This document shows, in pieces, positions 1 through 7,735 of a stretch of 64,000 nucleotides of DNA. Made by a program: the position numbers and the translations under genes. The DNA lies in the NCBI RefSeq assembly GCF_016107655.1, contig NZ_JABASX010000007.1:62001-126000 (forward strand), read 5' to 3'. Source of the stretch: Brevibacterium antiquum (GTDB taxonomy: Bacteria > Actinomycetota > Actinomycetes > Actinomycetales > Brevibacteriaceae). Position 1 is the stretch's first letter. The number at the start of each line of letters is the position of its first letter. A model generated the notes under the pieces. It made no database searches, was not told the origin of the DNA, and was given only the letters and a program-made list of their open reading frames with translations.

Positions 1-198
1 GAAGCACATGATGATGCCGCCGACGACGAATGCGAGAATCGCACCCATTGTGCCGGCACCGCTGAGCCATTCTCCGGTGAGGACGACCCAGCCGAAGCCG
101 ATCATCGCCCCGAATCCGATGAATAGTGCATCGACCGTGCCAAGCGCCTTGACGAAGCCGTGGCCCCGGTCCTCGACCTCTGCCTGCTGTTGCGACAT
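1..198 (-). CDS. APC-family amino-acid permease, N-terminal part (cut by window edge)
   Basis: Reading the minus strand from the ATG at 198 gives 66 in-frame codons with no stop before the window edge, so only the N-terminus is present. The peptide has a short hydrophilic head (MSQQQAEVEDRGHG), then a hydrophobic helix with the GAMIGFGW signature typical of transmembrane segment 1 of APC-superfamily amino-acid permeases, and a second hydrophobic stretch. An AGAGGG ribosome-binding site lies 5 nt before the ATG. It is divergent from the trkH gene. The substrate cannot be told from this fragment. The family call is sound; anything finer would be a guess. Confidence 0.8.
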   Translation of the reverse strand, partial: MSQQQAEVEDRGHGFVKALGTVDALFIGFGAMIGFGWVVLTGEWLSGAGTMGAILAFVVGGIIMCF

Positions 199-436
199 CG
201 CATCCCTCTTTTCACCCGACAGTGCTGTTGTGCACAGTAGCAGGATTCCGAGAGTTTCCGGCCGGTAATCTCAACGCCATCTCCGAAAGGGACACGGGTG
301 CGATCACCCAGCAAATCGGGGCTGTCAGCCAGAGCCTGTGCGGCGGCGGAGCCGGCGAGCCAGTGGCTGTGGTGCCGGCGGCGGCAAGGACTCGACCTGT
401 GAGTTCGCCGTATCTCGAGTTCGGCGGGTGACGTGC

Positions 437-442
437 TAGATT
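437..442 (+). promoter_or_regulatory. -10 box of a likely leaderless trkH transcript
   Basis: TAGATT lies exactly 7 nt before the GTG start at 450, so transcription would begin at or next to the start codon. There is no Shine-Dalgarno sequence. The same geometry recurs at six other genes in this window. No good -35 box is visible. Confidence 0.5.
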
Positions 443-449
443 TCTGGCT

Positions 450-1784
450 GTGCACAGCAGCCATCGTGACGCCATCGCCCGAGTGGTCATCGGATACCTC
501 ACAGCTCTCGTGATCGGTACGGGACTGCTGATGATGCCTGCCGCTACGGTGGCACCGGGCGGCATCTCGCTGCTGTCCGGACTCTTCACCGCCACCTCGG
601 CGCTGAGCGTCACCGGATTGGCGGTTCTCGACACCGGAGGAGATTTCACCTTCGTCGGGCAGGCGGTCATCCTCGCCCTCATCCAGATCGGAGGCCTCGG
701 TGTCCTGCTCTTCACCGCTCTCTTGGCGATCGTGGTGGCGGGCAAGACGGGTCTGAGACTTCGCGAGTCCGTGGCCACGGAGACCAGGAGCTCTGCGATC
801 GGAGGAATCGCGCCCATGGTGCGGCGCATCGTCGTCCTTGCCGTAGGGGCAGAGCTCGTCGTCGCTGTGGCGCTCTTCCTGCGTCTGCGCCTCTTCTACG
901 ATGAGTCGCTGGGCGGAGCGGTATGGAGCGCGGTCTTCCACTCGGTCTCAGCCTTCAACAACGCAGGCTTCGGTCTGCACAGCACCAGCCTCATGGACTA
1001 CGTGGCGGACCCATTCATCTGCGGCCCGATCAGCTGCGCCGTCATCCTCGGCGGTCTCGGGTATCCGGTGGTCATCGAATTGGCGAGACGTTACCGGTCA
1101 CCGTTGACCTGGAGTCTGACCACCCGAGCCGTCGTCGTCATGACACCGGTGCTGCTCGTGGGCGGAACGATCTACATCGCGGTGATCGAATGGAACAACC
1201 CGAACACTATGGGAACTCTCGACGTGTGGGGAAAGATCCAGGCGTCGGCGTTCCAGTCCACGGTGACCCGTACGGCCGGGTTCAACTCGGTCGACATCTC
1301 GCAGATGCATCCTGCGACCTGGCTGGGAATGGACATTCTGATGTTCATCGGAGGAGGCCCTGCCGGTACCGCAGGTGGTGTGAAGATCACGACGTTCCTC
1401 GTGCTCGGGGCCATGACATGGACAGAGATCACCGGTGGGCGGGCGGTGAATCTGCTCGGCAGGCGAGTGTCCCGGTCCGTGCACAGGCAGGCGACGACGG
1501 TCATCGTGTTGTCGTTGGGACTCGTCGTTGCGGCAACCATGGTCATCATGCTCGATGCTCCGTCGCTCGGCTTCGACCGGATCCTCTTCGAAGTCATCTC
1601 CGGCTTCGGCACCGTCGGGCTGTCGACGGGAATCACAGCAGATCTGCCGGGACTCAGCCAAGTGGTCATCATCATCACGATGGCCCTGGGGCGGCTCGGC
1701 CCGGTGACAGTCGCCTCGGTGCTGGCCCTGCGGGTGCGTCCTCAGCGATTCGAACTGCCGAAGGAAAGGCCGCTGATCGGCTGA
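450..1784 (+). CDS. trkH: TrkH/KtrB-family potassium uptake channel subunit
   Basis: A 444-residue integral membrane protein of the superfamily of K+ transporters; it forms the ion-conducting subunit of a Trk/Ktr system. All four pore loops can be recognised: TSALSVTGL (filter Gly about residue 56), HSVSAFNNAGF (Gly 173), TRTAGFNS (Gly 277) and GFGTVGLSTG (Gly 390), separated by the expected membrane helices. The length fits KtrB better than the longer TrkH of enterobacteria. The GTG start at 450 is preceded by a -10 box at 437-442 and no ribosome-binding site, suggesting a leaderless mRNA. The regulatory TrkA/KtrA subunit follows 40 bp downstream, so the two are probably an operon. K+ import is the first response to osmotic upshift and pairs functionally with the ectoine genes at 53-56 kb. 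Confidence 0.93.
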   Translation: MHSSHRDAIARVVIGYLTALVIGTGLLMMPAATVAPGGISLLSGLFTATSALSVTGLAVLDTGGDFTFVGQAVILALIQIGGLGVLLFTALLAIVVAGKTGLRLRESVATETRSSAIGGIAPMVRRIVVLAVGAELVVAVALFLRLRLFYDESLGGAVWSAVFHSVSAFNNAGFGLHSTSLMDYVADPFICGPISCAVILGGLGYPVVIELARRYRSPLTWSLTTRAVVVMTPVLLVGGTIYIAVIEWNNPNTMGTLDVWGKIQASAFQSTVTRTAGFNSVDISQMHPATWLGMDILMFIGGGPAGTAGGVKITTFLVLGAMTWTEITGGRAVNLLGRRVSRSVHRQATTVIVLSLGLVVAATMVIMLDAPSLGFDRILFEVISGFGTVGLSTGITADLPGLSQVVIIITMALGRLGPVTVASVLALRVRPQRFELPKERPLIG

Positions 1785-1824
1785 TGGATGACAGTACCGT
1801 TGACAGTTCAGAGAGGACGTCGAA

Positions 1825-2559
1825 ATGAATGAGAAATCCTGGTTGACTCGGCCTGCGGTGTTCTTCGCCGGCAATCCGAAACCTGCCGCCCGCCATGGAG
1901 CGGTGGCAGTGATCGGTCTGGGCCGGTTCGGCGGCTCCCTGGCGAGGGAATTGGTCAAGCACGGAGTCGAGGTCATCGGCATCGACATCTCCGAGGAGGT
2001 CGTGTCGGACCACGCCGAGGTGCTGACCTACGCCTCACGCGGTGATGCCACCGATGAGACGGTTCTGCGTCAGATCGGCATCGAGGAGGTCGACCGTGTC
2101 GTCATCGCAGTGGGCAGCGACCTCGAGGCGAGCATCCTCATCACCTCACGCATCCTCAAATTGGGTAATCGGCACATCTGGGCCAAGGCCATCACCGACC
2201 CCCACGCCGAGATCCTGCATCAGCTGGGGGTCAAGAACGTCGTCAGTCCGGAGAACGACATGGGTCGGCGCCTGGCGCACCTCATCAAGGGACACATCTC
2301 GGACTTCCTGCCCATCGATGAGGATTTCGTCCTCGCCAGAACCACACCGCCGGTGCGAGTCGCCGACGTGCCGCTGGGGTCGCTGGGTCTGCGTACGGAA
2401 TACGGCGTCACGATCGTCGCCTTCAAACGCGATGGAGGCGGTTCCTGGGACATCGCCGATCGCGACGTCACGCTCTATGCCAACGATGAGATCCTCATCG
2501 CCGGCACACCGCGGAACGTGGAGACCTTCAGCGAACTCGACAAGGACAACGACAGCTAG
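1825..2559 (+). CDS. trkA: TrkA/KtrA-family potassium uptake regulatory subunit
   Basis: A 244-residue cytoplasmic RCK protein. The N-terminal Rossmann fold has the dinucleotide motif GLGRFGGSLA (residues 31-40) followed by the acidic strand end GIDISEE; the C-terminal part (from about residue 160) is a TrkA-C-like domain. Such proteins form octameric rings that gate the TrkH/KtrB pore in response to ATP/ADP or NAD(H). It is encoded directly after trkH in the same direction. An AGAGAGGA stretch just upstream can serve as ribosome-binding site. Length is normal for KtrA (about 220-240 aa) with a short N-terminal extension of about 25 residues before the Rossmann fold. Confidence 0.93.
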   Translation: MNEKSWLTRPAVFFAGNPKPAARHGAVAVIGLGRFGGSLARELVKHGVEVIGIDISEEVVSDHAEVLTYASRGDATDETVLRQIGIEEVDRVVIAVGSDLEASILITSRILKLGNRHIWAKAITDPHAEILHQLGVKNVVSPENDMGRRLAHLIKGHISDFLPIDEDFVLARTTPPVRVADVPLGSLGLRTEYGVTIVAFKRDGGGSWDIADRDVTLYANDEILIAGTPRNVETFSELDKDNDS

Positions 2560-2595
2560 CAAGCGATCCGCTGCCGCCTGCCCACGGCAGGCAGA

Positions 2596-2892
2596 TCAGT
2601 CGCCGAGGTCGACGACCTCGAACTCGAGAAGATTGGCTTGTTCCGAGACGGGTTCTTTGCCGCTGGTTTCGTGTGAGGGCTTGCGGGCTGAGCGCCAGTT
2701 CTCGAAGTCTTCGCGGGTGGCCCACTGCGTGTAGACGAAGTACTGGTCACCGCCGGAGACCGGACGCAGCAGCTGGAAGCCTTCGAAGCCGGGCGAACCG
2801 TCGACGGAGTGCTTGCGTGCCGCGAAGCGCTTCTCGAGTTCACCGCGTGCGGCTTCGGGAACGGTGAGGGTGTTGATGGCGACGACGGACAT
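2596..2892 (-). CDS. IsdG/MhuD-like heme-degrading monooxygenase (ABM domain)
   Basis: A 98-residue dimeric alpha/beta-barrel-type (antibiotic biosynthesis monooxygenase, ABM) protein. The start at 2892 is set by AGGAG 6 nt upstream; an upstream in-frame codon at 2940 would add 16 unlikely residues. Residues Asn7, Trp66 and His74 fall where the catalytic Asn/Trp/His triad of the IsdG and MhuD heme oxygenases sits, which supports heme breakdown and iron release rather than a generic ABM role. No iron box is obvious upstream. The gene is alone, convergent with trkA and 186 bp downstream of formamidase on the same strand. The family call is firm; the heme substrate is inferred from the triad. 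Confidence 0.78.
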   Translation of the reverse strand: MSVVAINTLTVPEAARGELEKRFAARKHSVDGSPGFEGFQLLRPVSGGDQYFVYTQWATREDFENWRSARKPSHETSGKEPVSEQANLLEFEVVDLGD

Positions 2893-3078
2893 GCTGGCTC
2901 CTAAAGCTGGGGAACAACTATCTGCAGAACAACGGTTCACAGACCGACGGTGATACCGTTCGTGTCTGCTTTGAGGCTACGACCGAAATCTGGACCCGAG
3001 CTGAATTGTCCACATGAGACCGCGCCCCGTCTCAGCATCATGAGATGACAGAGGACACCAGAGCCCCAGACGCAGTGC

Positions 3079-4329
3079 TCAGAACGCCGAATGGGGTGCG
3101 CCGATGCCCGGATCGATCTGCGTGGGCCCGTTGGAGCTGGGTGAGATGTCGACATCGAACATCGCGGTCGGCAGGTACACGGTGGCACACGCATTGGGAA
3201 TGTCGACGACGCCGGAGAACCTGCCTTCGATCGGTGCCGCGCCGAGCAGCAGATAGGCCTGCTCCGGGCTGTAGCCGAACTTGGACAGGTAGTCGATGGC
3301 GTGCAGGCACGCCCGCTGGTAGGCCAGATGGGAGTCGAGGTAGCGCTGCTCACCGTCGAGCGTCACCGAGGTTCCGGAGAATGCCAGCCACTCGGAGTAC
3401 TGCGGGGCGGTATTGCCTGGTTGGAAGATGGCGTTCTCGCTCACCCCGTAGGTGTCCATTCCACCCTTGATGAGGTCGACGCTGATGTCGACGAAGCCGC
3501 CCATCTCGATGCCGCCGCAGAAGGTGATCTCACCATCGCCCTGGCTGAAGTGGAGATCGCCGACGGAGAAGTTCGCGCCGTCGACGAACACCGGGTAGAA
3601 AACTCGTGTGCCCTTGGTGAGGTTCTTGATGTCCTGGTTGCCGCCGTTCTCCCGCGGGGGAGCAGTGCGCGCGCCTTCGGACGCCACCCGGTCGAACTCA
3701 GAATCGCTCAGCGAGCCGAGGATCGCACCCTGTGGTTCCGGTGGCAGCGCCAGGGGCGGTTCACGATCCGGGTCCGTGGCGATGAGGGCTGCCTCGCGGG
3801 TGTTCCAGTTGCCCAGCAGGTCCTTGCTCGGGGCGGTGCCCATGAGGCCCGGATGGACGATTCCGGTGAAGGACACACCTGGGACGTGGCGCGATGTCGC
3901 GGTGCCGCCGGAGAAGTCCCAGATTGCTTTGTAGGCGTCGGGGAACTGGTCGACGAGGAACGAGCCGCCGTTCTTCTTCGCGAAGATTCCGGTGTAGCCC
4001 CAGCCTTGCCCGGCCAGCGGTCCATCCTCCTGCGGGATCGGCCCGACGTCGAGGATGTCGACGATGAGCAGGTCACCTGGCTTCGCACCTTCAATGGCTA
4101 TAGGTCCGGACAGAGCGTGGACGATGTCCATCGGTGCGTCGCGGATGTCATCGGCACTGTCATCGTTCTTGATGGCCCCGTCGAACCATTCGCGGCAGTC
4201 CAATCGGAAGGATTCTCCTGGTTTCACATGCACGGCTGCGGGAATGTCCGGGTGCCAGCGGTTGTGACCGGTGACTTCCTGGGCGGTGAAGGGCTGAGTC
4301 GAATCGAGTGGAAATACATTGTCCGGCAT
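3079..4329 (-). CDS. fmdA: Formamidase / acetamidase family (FmdA)
   Basis: A 416-residue cytoplasmic amidohydrolase of the FmdA_AmdA family, hydrolysing formamide (possibly other short amides) to ammonia and the acid. The N-terminus (HNRWHPDIPAAVHVKPGESF) and segments such as PGDLLIVDI, GWGYTGIF and FCGGIEMGGF are typical, and the length is what is expected for this family. The fmdB zinc-ribbon gene is 44 bp upstream on the same strand, the usual fmdB/fmdA pairing. With the urease at 26-31 kb it gives the organism two ammonia-releasing hydrolases. No ribosome-binding site conflict; GGGAAAG precedes the ATG. Confidence 0.93.
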   Translation of the reverse strand: MPDNVFPLDSTQPFTAQEVTGHNRWHPDIPAAVHVKPGESFRLDCREWFDGAIKNDDSADDIRDAPMDIVHALSGPIAIEGAKPGDLLIVDILDVGPIPQEDGPLAGQGWGYTGIFAKKNGGSFLVDQFPDAYKAIWDFSGGTATSRHVPGVSFTGIVHPGLMGTAPSKDLLGNWNTREAALIATDPDREPPLALPPEPQGAILGSLSDSEFDRVASEGARTAPPRENGGNQDIKNLTKGTRVFYPVFVDGANFSVGDLHFSQGDGEITFCGGIEMGGFVDISVDLIKGGMDTYGVSENAIFQPGNTAPQYSEWLAFSGTSVTLDGEQRYLDSHLAYQRACLHAIDYLSKFGYSPEQAYLLLGAAPIEGRFSGVVDIPNACATVYLPTAMFDVDISPSSNGPTQIDPGIGAPHSAF

Positions 4330-4373
4330 TGTTCTTTCCCTTTCTCTGTGCTCCGCCCGGAAGCCGATCGACC

Positions 4374-4658
4374 TCAGGCGCGGGGAAGCTTCGCGTGACG
4401 CGGATCCCGACTCACTGGTTGCCGACGGCGACCGGAGGAGGGAACGCGCGAGACGACGGGTGGTGACTCTGCGGTCTTCTTAGTTGCGTCGATGATGCCG
4501 AAGGCGGTCCCGGAACCGGCGCCGAGGTGAGGGGAAGTGAATGCTGAGACGGCCGTTCTGCGGCAGTCGGGGCAGGTGATGGATTCGGGTTTGCGGCTCA
4601 TCGGAAAAGCCTGTTCGGTGTCGCCGCAGGTCGTGCATCGGTAGACGTAGGTGGGCAC
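4374..4658 (-). CDS. fmdB: FmdB-family zinc-ribbon protein
   Basis: A 94-residue protein beginning V-P-T-Y-V-Y-R-C, the classic FmdB N-terminus. Four cysteines (Cys8, Cys11, Cys29, Cys32) form a CxxC...CxxC zinc ribbon; the C-terminal half is flexible, Ser/Pro/Arg-rich. I place the start at the GTG at 4658, with AAGAG 7 nt upstream; the longer reading from 4706 runs through the stem-loop at 4692-4733. FmdB is reported to regulate or assist formamidase, and it sits 44 bp before fmdA here, probably in one transcript. Its exact biochemical job is unknown in the family generally. Confidence 0.85.
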   Translation of the reverse strand: MPTYVYRCTTCGDTEQAFPMSRKPESITCPDCRRTAVSAFTSPHLGAGSGTAFGIIDATKKTAESPPVVSRVPSSGRRRQPVSRDPRHAKLPRA

Positions 4659-4691
4659 TGGATCACTCTTCTCGAAATCATTGCCGACATA

Positions 4692-4733
4692 TGAGTCTTT
4701 ATGCATTCCTACACCGTCACCAGGAAAGACTCA
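4692..4733 (-). terminator. Stem-loop between the methyltransferase and fmdB
   Basis: TGAGTCTTT at 4692-4700 is the exact reverse complement of AAAGACTCA at 4725-4733, with a 24-nt loop. It lies after the methyltransferase stop codon (minus strand) and may end that transcript or mark the fmdB promoter region. It is a modest stem with no long T-tract. Confidence 0.4.
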
Positions 4734-4750
4734 AGGGTGCTGGCGAGAAT

Positions 4751-5971
4751 TCATTGCTCGGCCACCGCGATTTCGGTGAAGCGAAGCTCGGGGTCGCAGC
4801 GCTTCGCGGCTCGTCGGATCCGTTCCGCGGTGAGTCGGCTGATCTCGGGGAAACCGTCCTCGGTGTCCGCGCCCACCAGGCTGCGCGCGTTCTTCGTCTG
4901 CAGCGGTTCGGGGGTCTGGATGAGGATGAACGTGCGTGAGCCTGCGTCGCGTTGGTTGGCGGCCATCACCGCCTGCGCGGTTGTGCCCGAGCCGGCGAAG
5001 AAGTCGAGGACGATTGCTTCGGGGTCGAAGAAGGTCTGGGAGGCCACGAGCGTCTTGACCAGTTCCACGGGCTTCGGATAGCTGAAGATCCCACCCAGCC
5101 CGAGATCCTCGAGGTCGTTCTGCCCTCCCAGGGCCTTGATGATCGAGTAGAGCTTCGAACTCGCCTTCTCCGCCGGCGTCACCCGCACCACGGCATGTTT
5201 GGCCGCTGGTCCCCAGGGCCGCAGAACAAATTCTCCTGTGCCCAACTTCGCGTCCACCTCGGCGAGCTTCTTCGCACCTTTGACCTCGAGGATGTCCTCG
5301 TACATGAGCCGACGTTCCTGGCCGCGAGCGTAGCGGCCGAATCCGGCACGCAGCACATCGGTTTCTACGAGCATGCGTCTGCCGTCGATGATCTCGAGCT
5401 TCGCCGGTGCCTTCTTCTCCGTCAGGAACGCACCTACTTGTTCGGCGGATTTGGCCCACACATGGACGTAGTCGTGACCGCGGACGAAGGAGGGGGAGTT
5501 GCCGCCGCCCTTCGCGCGCTGATGGATCAGGGTACCCAGCGAATTGGCCTCGCCGAAGATCTCATGCCCCAGCAGCTGCGCCCAGGCACTCTCACCATCG
5601 TCGAGGTGGATGAAGATCACCCCGTCCTCGCGCATGAGTTCGCGCGCCAGAATCAGCCGCGGCGTCATGAAGTTCAGCCAGCTTGCGTGATCATGCCCGT
5701 GATCCTTATACGCCAGCGCGTTGCCGGTGTTGTAGGGCGGATCGATGTAGACGACCTTGATTCGCCCCCGGTGGGTGGCAAGCAGCCCGGTCAGCGCCGG
5801 CAGGTTGTCCCCGACGACGAGCATGTTCTCATCGGCGGTGGGGAGGTAGGCGTCACCGCCGCGAAGGAAGTGCGGCCCCTCGCCGAGGCGGCCCGAAGAG
5901 TCCGCGGAGATCAGCCGTCGACCGAGTGCGAAGGCGGCATCCTTGCCAGTCCAGTTCAGGGCCGTCGACAT
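4751..5971 (-). CDS. Site-specific DNA methyltransferase, beta class (type III Mod-like), orphan
   Basis: A 406-residue adenine-specific N6-type DNA methyltransferase. The catalytic DPPYNTG motif is at 77-83 and the AdoMet-binding FAGSGTT motif at 325-331, i.e. motif IV before motif I, the beta-class order of type III Mod and D21-class enzymes. The variable region between them would hold target recognition. It is much shorter than classical type III Mod subunits (about 600 aa) and no Res helicase/nuclease or other restriction gene is adjacent; neighbours are fmdB and an FAD oxidase. It therefore looks like a solitary methyltransferase. The start at 5971 has AAGGAG just upstream; the longer frame to 6115 would overlap the divergent gene at 6009. 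Confidence 0.88.
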   Translation of the reverse strand: MSTALNWTGKDAAFALGRRLISADSSGRLGEGPHFLRGGDAYLPTADENMLVVGDNLPALTGLLATHRGRIKVVYIDPPYNTGNALAYKDHGHDHASWLNFMTPRLILARELMREDGVIFIHLDDGESAWAQLLGHEIFGEANSLGTLIHQRAKGGGNSPSFVRGHDYVHVWAKSAEQVGAFLTEKKAPAKLEIIDGRRMLVETDVLRAGFGRYARGQERRLMYEDILEVKGAKKLAEVDAKLGTGEFVLRPWGPAAKHAVVRVTPAEKASSKLYSIIKALGGQNDLEDLGLGGIFSYPKPVELVKTLVASQTFFDPEAIVLDFFAGSGTTAQAVMAANQRDAGSRTFILIQTPEPLQTKNARSLVGADTEDGFPEISRLTAERIRRAAKRCDPELRFTEIAVAEQ

Positions 5972-6008
5972 CCTTCTCCTTCTCCGCGATCGGTGCCAAG
6001 ATTGCTGT

Positions 6009-7634
6009 ATGAGTATTTCACGAGTGGCCGTGGTCGGTGCCGGAATCGTCGGAGTGGCGCTCGCTCGTGAGCTCACCGGCAGGCTCCCCGCCGCTGAAGT
6101 CACCGTCTTCGACAAGGCCGACCGCCTCGCCGCGCATCAGAGCGGGCACACCTCGGGGATCGTGGATCCCGCCCTCGCTGCGCAGCCGGGTTCGGCGGAG
6201 GCGAAGCTCGCTCGCCGAGGTGTGGAGCTGCTGGTCCCGTTCGTGTCCGAACGCGGCATCCCCTACCGCGAGTGTGGTCAGCTGCTCATTGCGCAGAATA
6301 CGGACGAGGCCGACCGACTCGAGGAGATCCTCGCCCGGGCCGAAGCGAACTCGATTCCGGGAGTCCGGCTGCTTGACCGTAAGGAGATGCTGGAGGTCGA
6401 ACCCAACGCCAGGGGCGTCCTCGCACTCTACGCACCGCACACGGCCGTCACCGATTTCACTGCTCTGACCGAGGCGCTCGCCTCCGATGTCAGCGCTGCC
6501 GGCGGCACGTTCCGCTTCGGCACATTGGTCACCGGCTTCGACGTGATGAGCAACGAGGTTCGCCTGCGCATGCGCACTGCAGCGCCCGAGCAGAGCGAGC
6601 CCACTGTCGGCACCGAGGGCTCCGACGGTGACTCCGCTTCTGGCGCCGACAGGGATATCGACTCCGGCTCCGACGGCGATATCGACGACCAGGTACACGA
6701 GGCTCCGCGGACATATCGCGGCGATAACACCACCGGACCGGTCATCGACTTCCGCGACGAGCTGCGCAGTCGTTTCGGCTCTCAGGACTGGTTCAATCAG
6801 GTCGAAGACACGATCAGCAACCTCAGCGACCGGTTCACCAATCCCGCCTCAGGACGATCTCGACACTCGGGTGGGGGAGAGCCCCGGCACACCGGTGGGG
6901 ACGAGCCCCGGCGCACCGGTGGGGACGAGCACCGGGAACCTGCCGGACGCGAACGTGATCGTACGGTCTCGCCCGAGGACACGGAGGTGTTCGACCTCGT
7001 CATCGTCTGCGCCGGCCTCCAAGCCGACCGTCTGGCAGCGGCGGCGGGCTTCGACGAGGGGCCTCGCATCGTCCCGTTCACCAGCGACTACTACGCCATC
7101 GACGACCGCGCCACCGACGACTCCGCCGAGGTGGTCCGGGGCATCATCGGCACGGTCCCCGATCCGAGCTCCCCGTTCTCCGAGAGATCCGTGGTCAGAG
7201 GCATCAGAGGTGGGCTGGTCCTGGGCCCGAACACCATCGTGTCTCTGGGGCGCGAACGCTATGACAAGCACGGATTCGACCTCGGCGATATGGGCTCGAC
7301 CGTCGGCTTCAAGGGGTTCTGGAAGTTCGCGGCGCAGACAGCGAAGACCGCCGCTCGCGGAGCCAAGTCGGCCGTGAGCACCTCCGCCTTCGTCGAGGAG
7401 ATCCGGAAGTTCGTTCCTGCCATCGACGCTTCGGCTGTCCGGGCCGACTCGCGCGGAATCCGCGCGCAGGCAATCGACGCCGAGGGCACGCTCGTGGACG
7501 AACTGCGGGTGACCACGCGCGGCAGGCTCACCATGGTCAGAAGCCTCCCCAGGTCAGGGGCCACCTCGGCGCTGGCGACGGCTGAACGTGTCGCGAACCA
7601 AGTCCTCGACGGCCCCGCGGGCGCGGACGGCTGA
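6009..7634 (+). CDS. lhgO: L-2-hydroxyglutarate oxidase (LhgO)-like FAD enzyme with a large low-complexity insertion
   Basis: A 541-residue DAO-fold FAD oxidoreductase. Residues 5-35 hold the dinucleotide motif VAVVGAGIVGVALAREL, followed by HQSGHTSG, the flavin-proximal motif of the L-2-hydroxyglutarate oxidase group; the C-terminal half has GLVLGPNTI and the family's end. LhgO proteins are usually about 400 aa. The excess is an insertion at about residues 191-325: acidic Ser/Gly/Asp runs, a short amphipathic part, then three copies of an 8-residue GGDEPRRT-like repeat encoded by a 24-bp DNA repeat. It likely oxidises L-2-hydroxyglutarate to 2-oxoglutarate, feeding electrons to the quinone pool. 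The ATG at 6009 has no clear ribosome-binding site; CAAGAT 6 nt upstream could be a leaderless -10. Confidence 0.82.
   Translation: MSISRVAVVGAGIVGVALARELTGRLPAAEVTVFDKADRLAAHQSGHTSGIVDPALAAQPGSAEAKLARRGVELLVPFVSERGIPYRECGQLLIAQNTDEADRLEEILARAEANSIPGVRLLDRKEMLEVEPNARGVLALYAPHTAVTDFTALTEALASDVSAAGGTFRFGTLVTGFDVMSNEVRLRMRTAAPEQSEPTVGTEGSDGDSASGADRDIDSGSDGDIDDQVHEAPRTYRGDNTTGPVIDFRDELRSRFGSQDWFNQVEDTISNLSDRFTNPASGRSRHSGGGEPRHTGGDEPRRTGGDEHREPAGRERDRTVSPEDTEVFDLVIVCAGLQADRLAAAAGFDEGPRIVPFTSDYYAIDDRATDDSAEVVRGIIGTVPDPSSPFSERSVVRGIRGGLVLGPNTIVSLGRERYDKHGFDLGDMGSTVGFKGFWKFAAQTAKTAARGAKSAVSTSAFVEEIRKFVPAIDASAVRADSRGIRAQAIDAEGTLVDELRVTTRGRLTMVRSLPRSGATSALATAERVANQVLDGPAGADG
6870..6940 (+). repeat. 24-bp tandem repeat, 3 copies, inside lhgO
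   Basis: Copies at 6870-6893, 6894-6917 and 6918-6940 share GGTGGGGACGAGCCCCGG-type sequence and keep the reading frame, encoding the GGDEPRRT-like repeats of the insertion. Confidence 0.9.
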
Positions 7635-7639
7635 GGCGA

Positions 7640-7717
7640 ACGCTCGGTGACCTCAGACGGCACGCACGCTCGGTGACCTCAGACGGCACGCACGCTCGGT
7701 GACCTCAGACGGCGCAC
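7640..7717. repeat. 26-bp tandem repeat, 3 copies, between lhgO and ramB
   Basis: Units at 7640-7665, 7666-7691 and 7692-7717 each begin ACGCTCGGTGACCTCAGACG. The first two are identical; the third differs at the end. The array lies between two convergent genes. No strong hairpin is seen. Confidence 0.9.
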
Positions 7718-7735
7718 ACGGTTGATTCGTCCGAA

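Noticed and set aside
222..431. 69-codon ORF upstream of trkH
   Set aside because: No ribosome-binding site, overlaps the divergent promoter region and gives no recognisable product.
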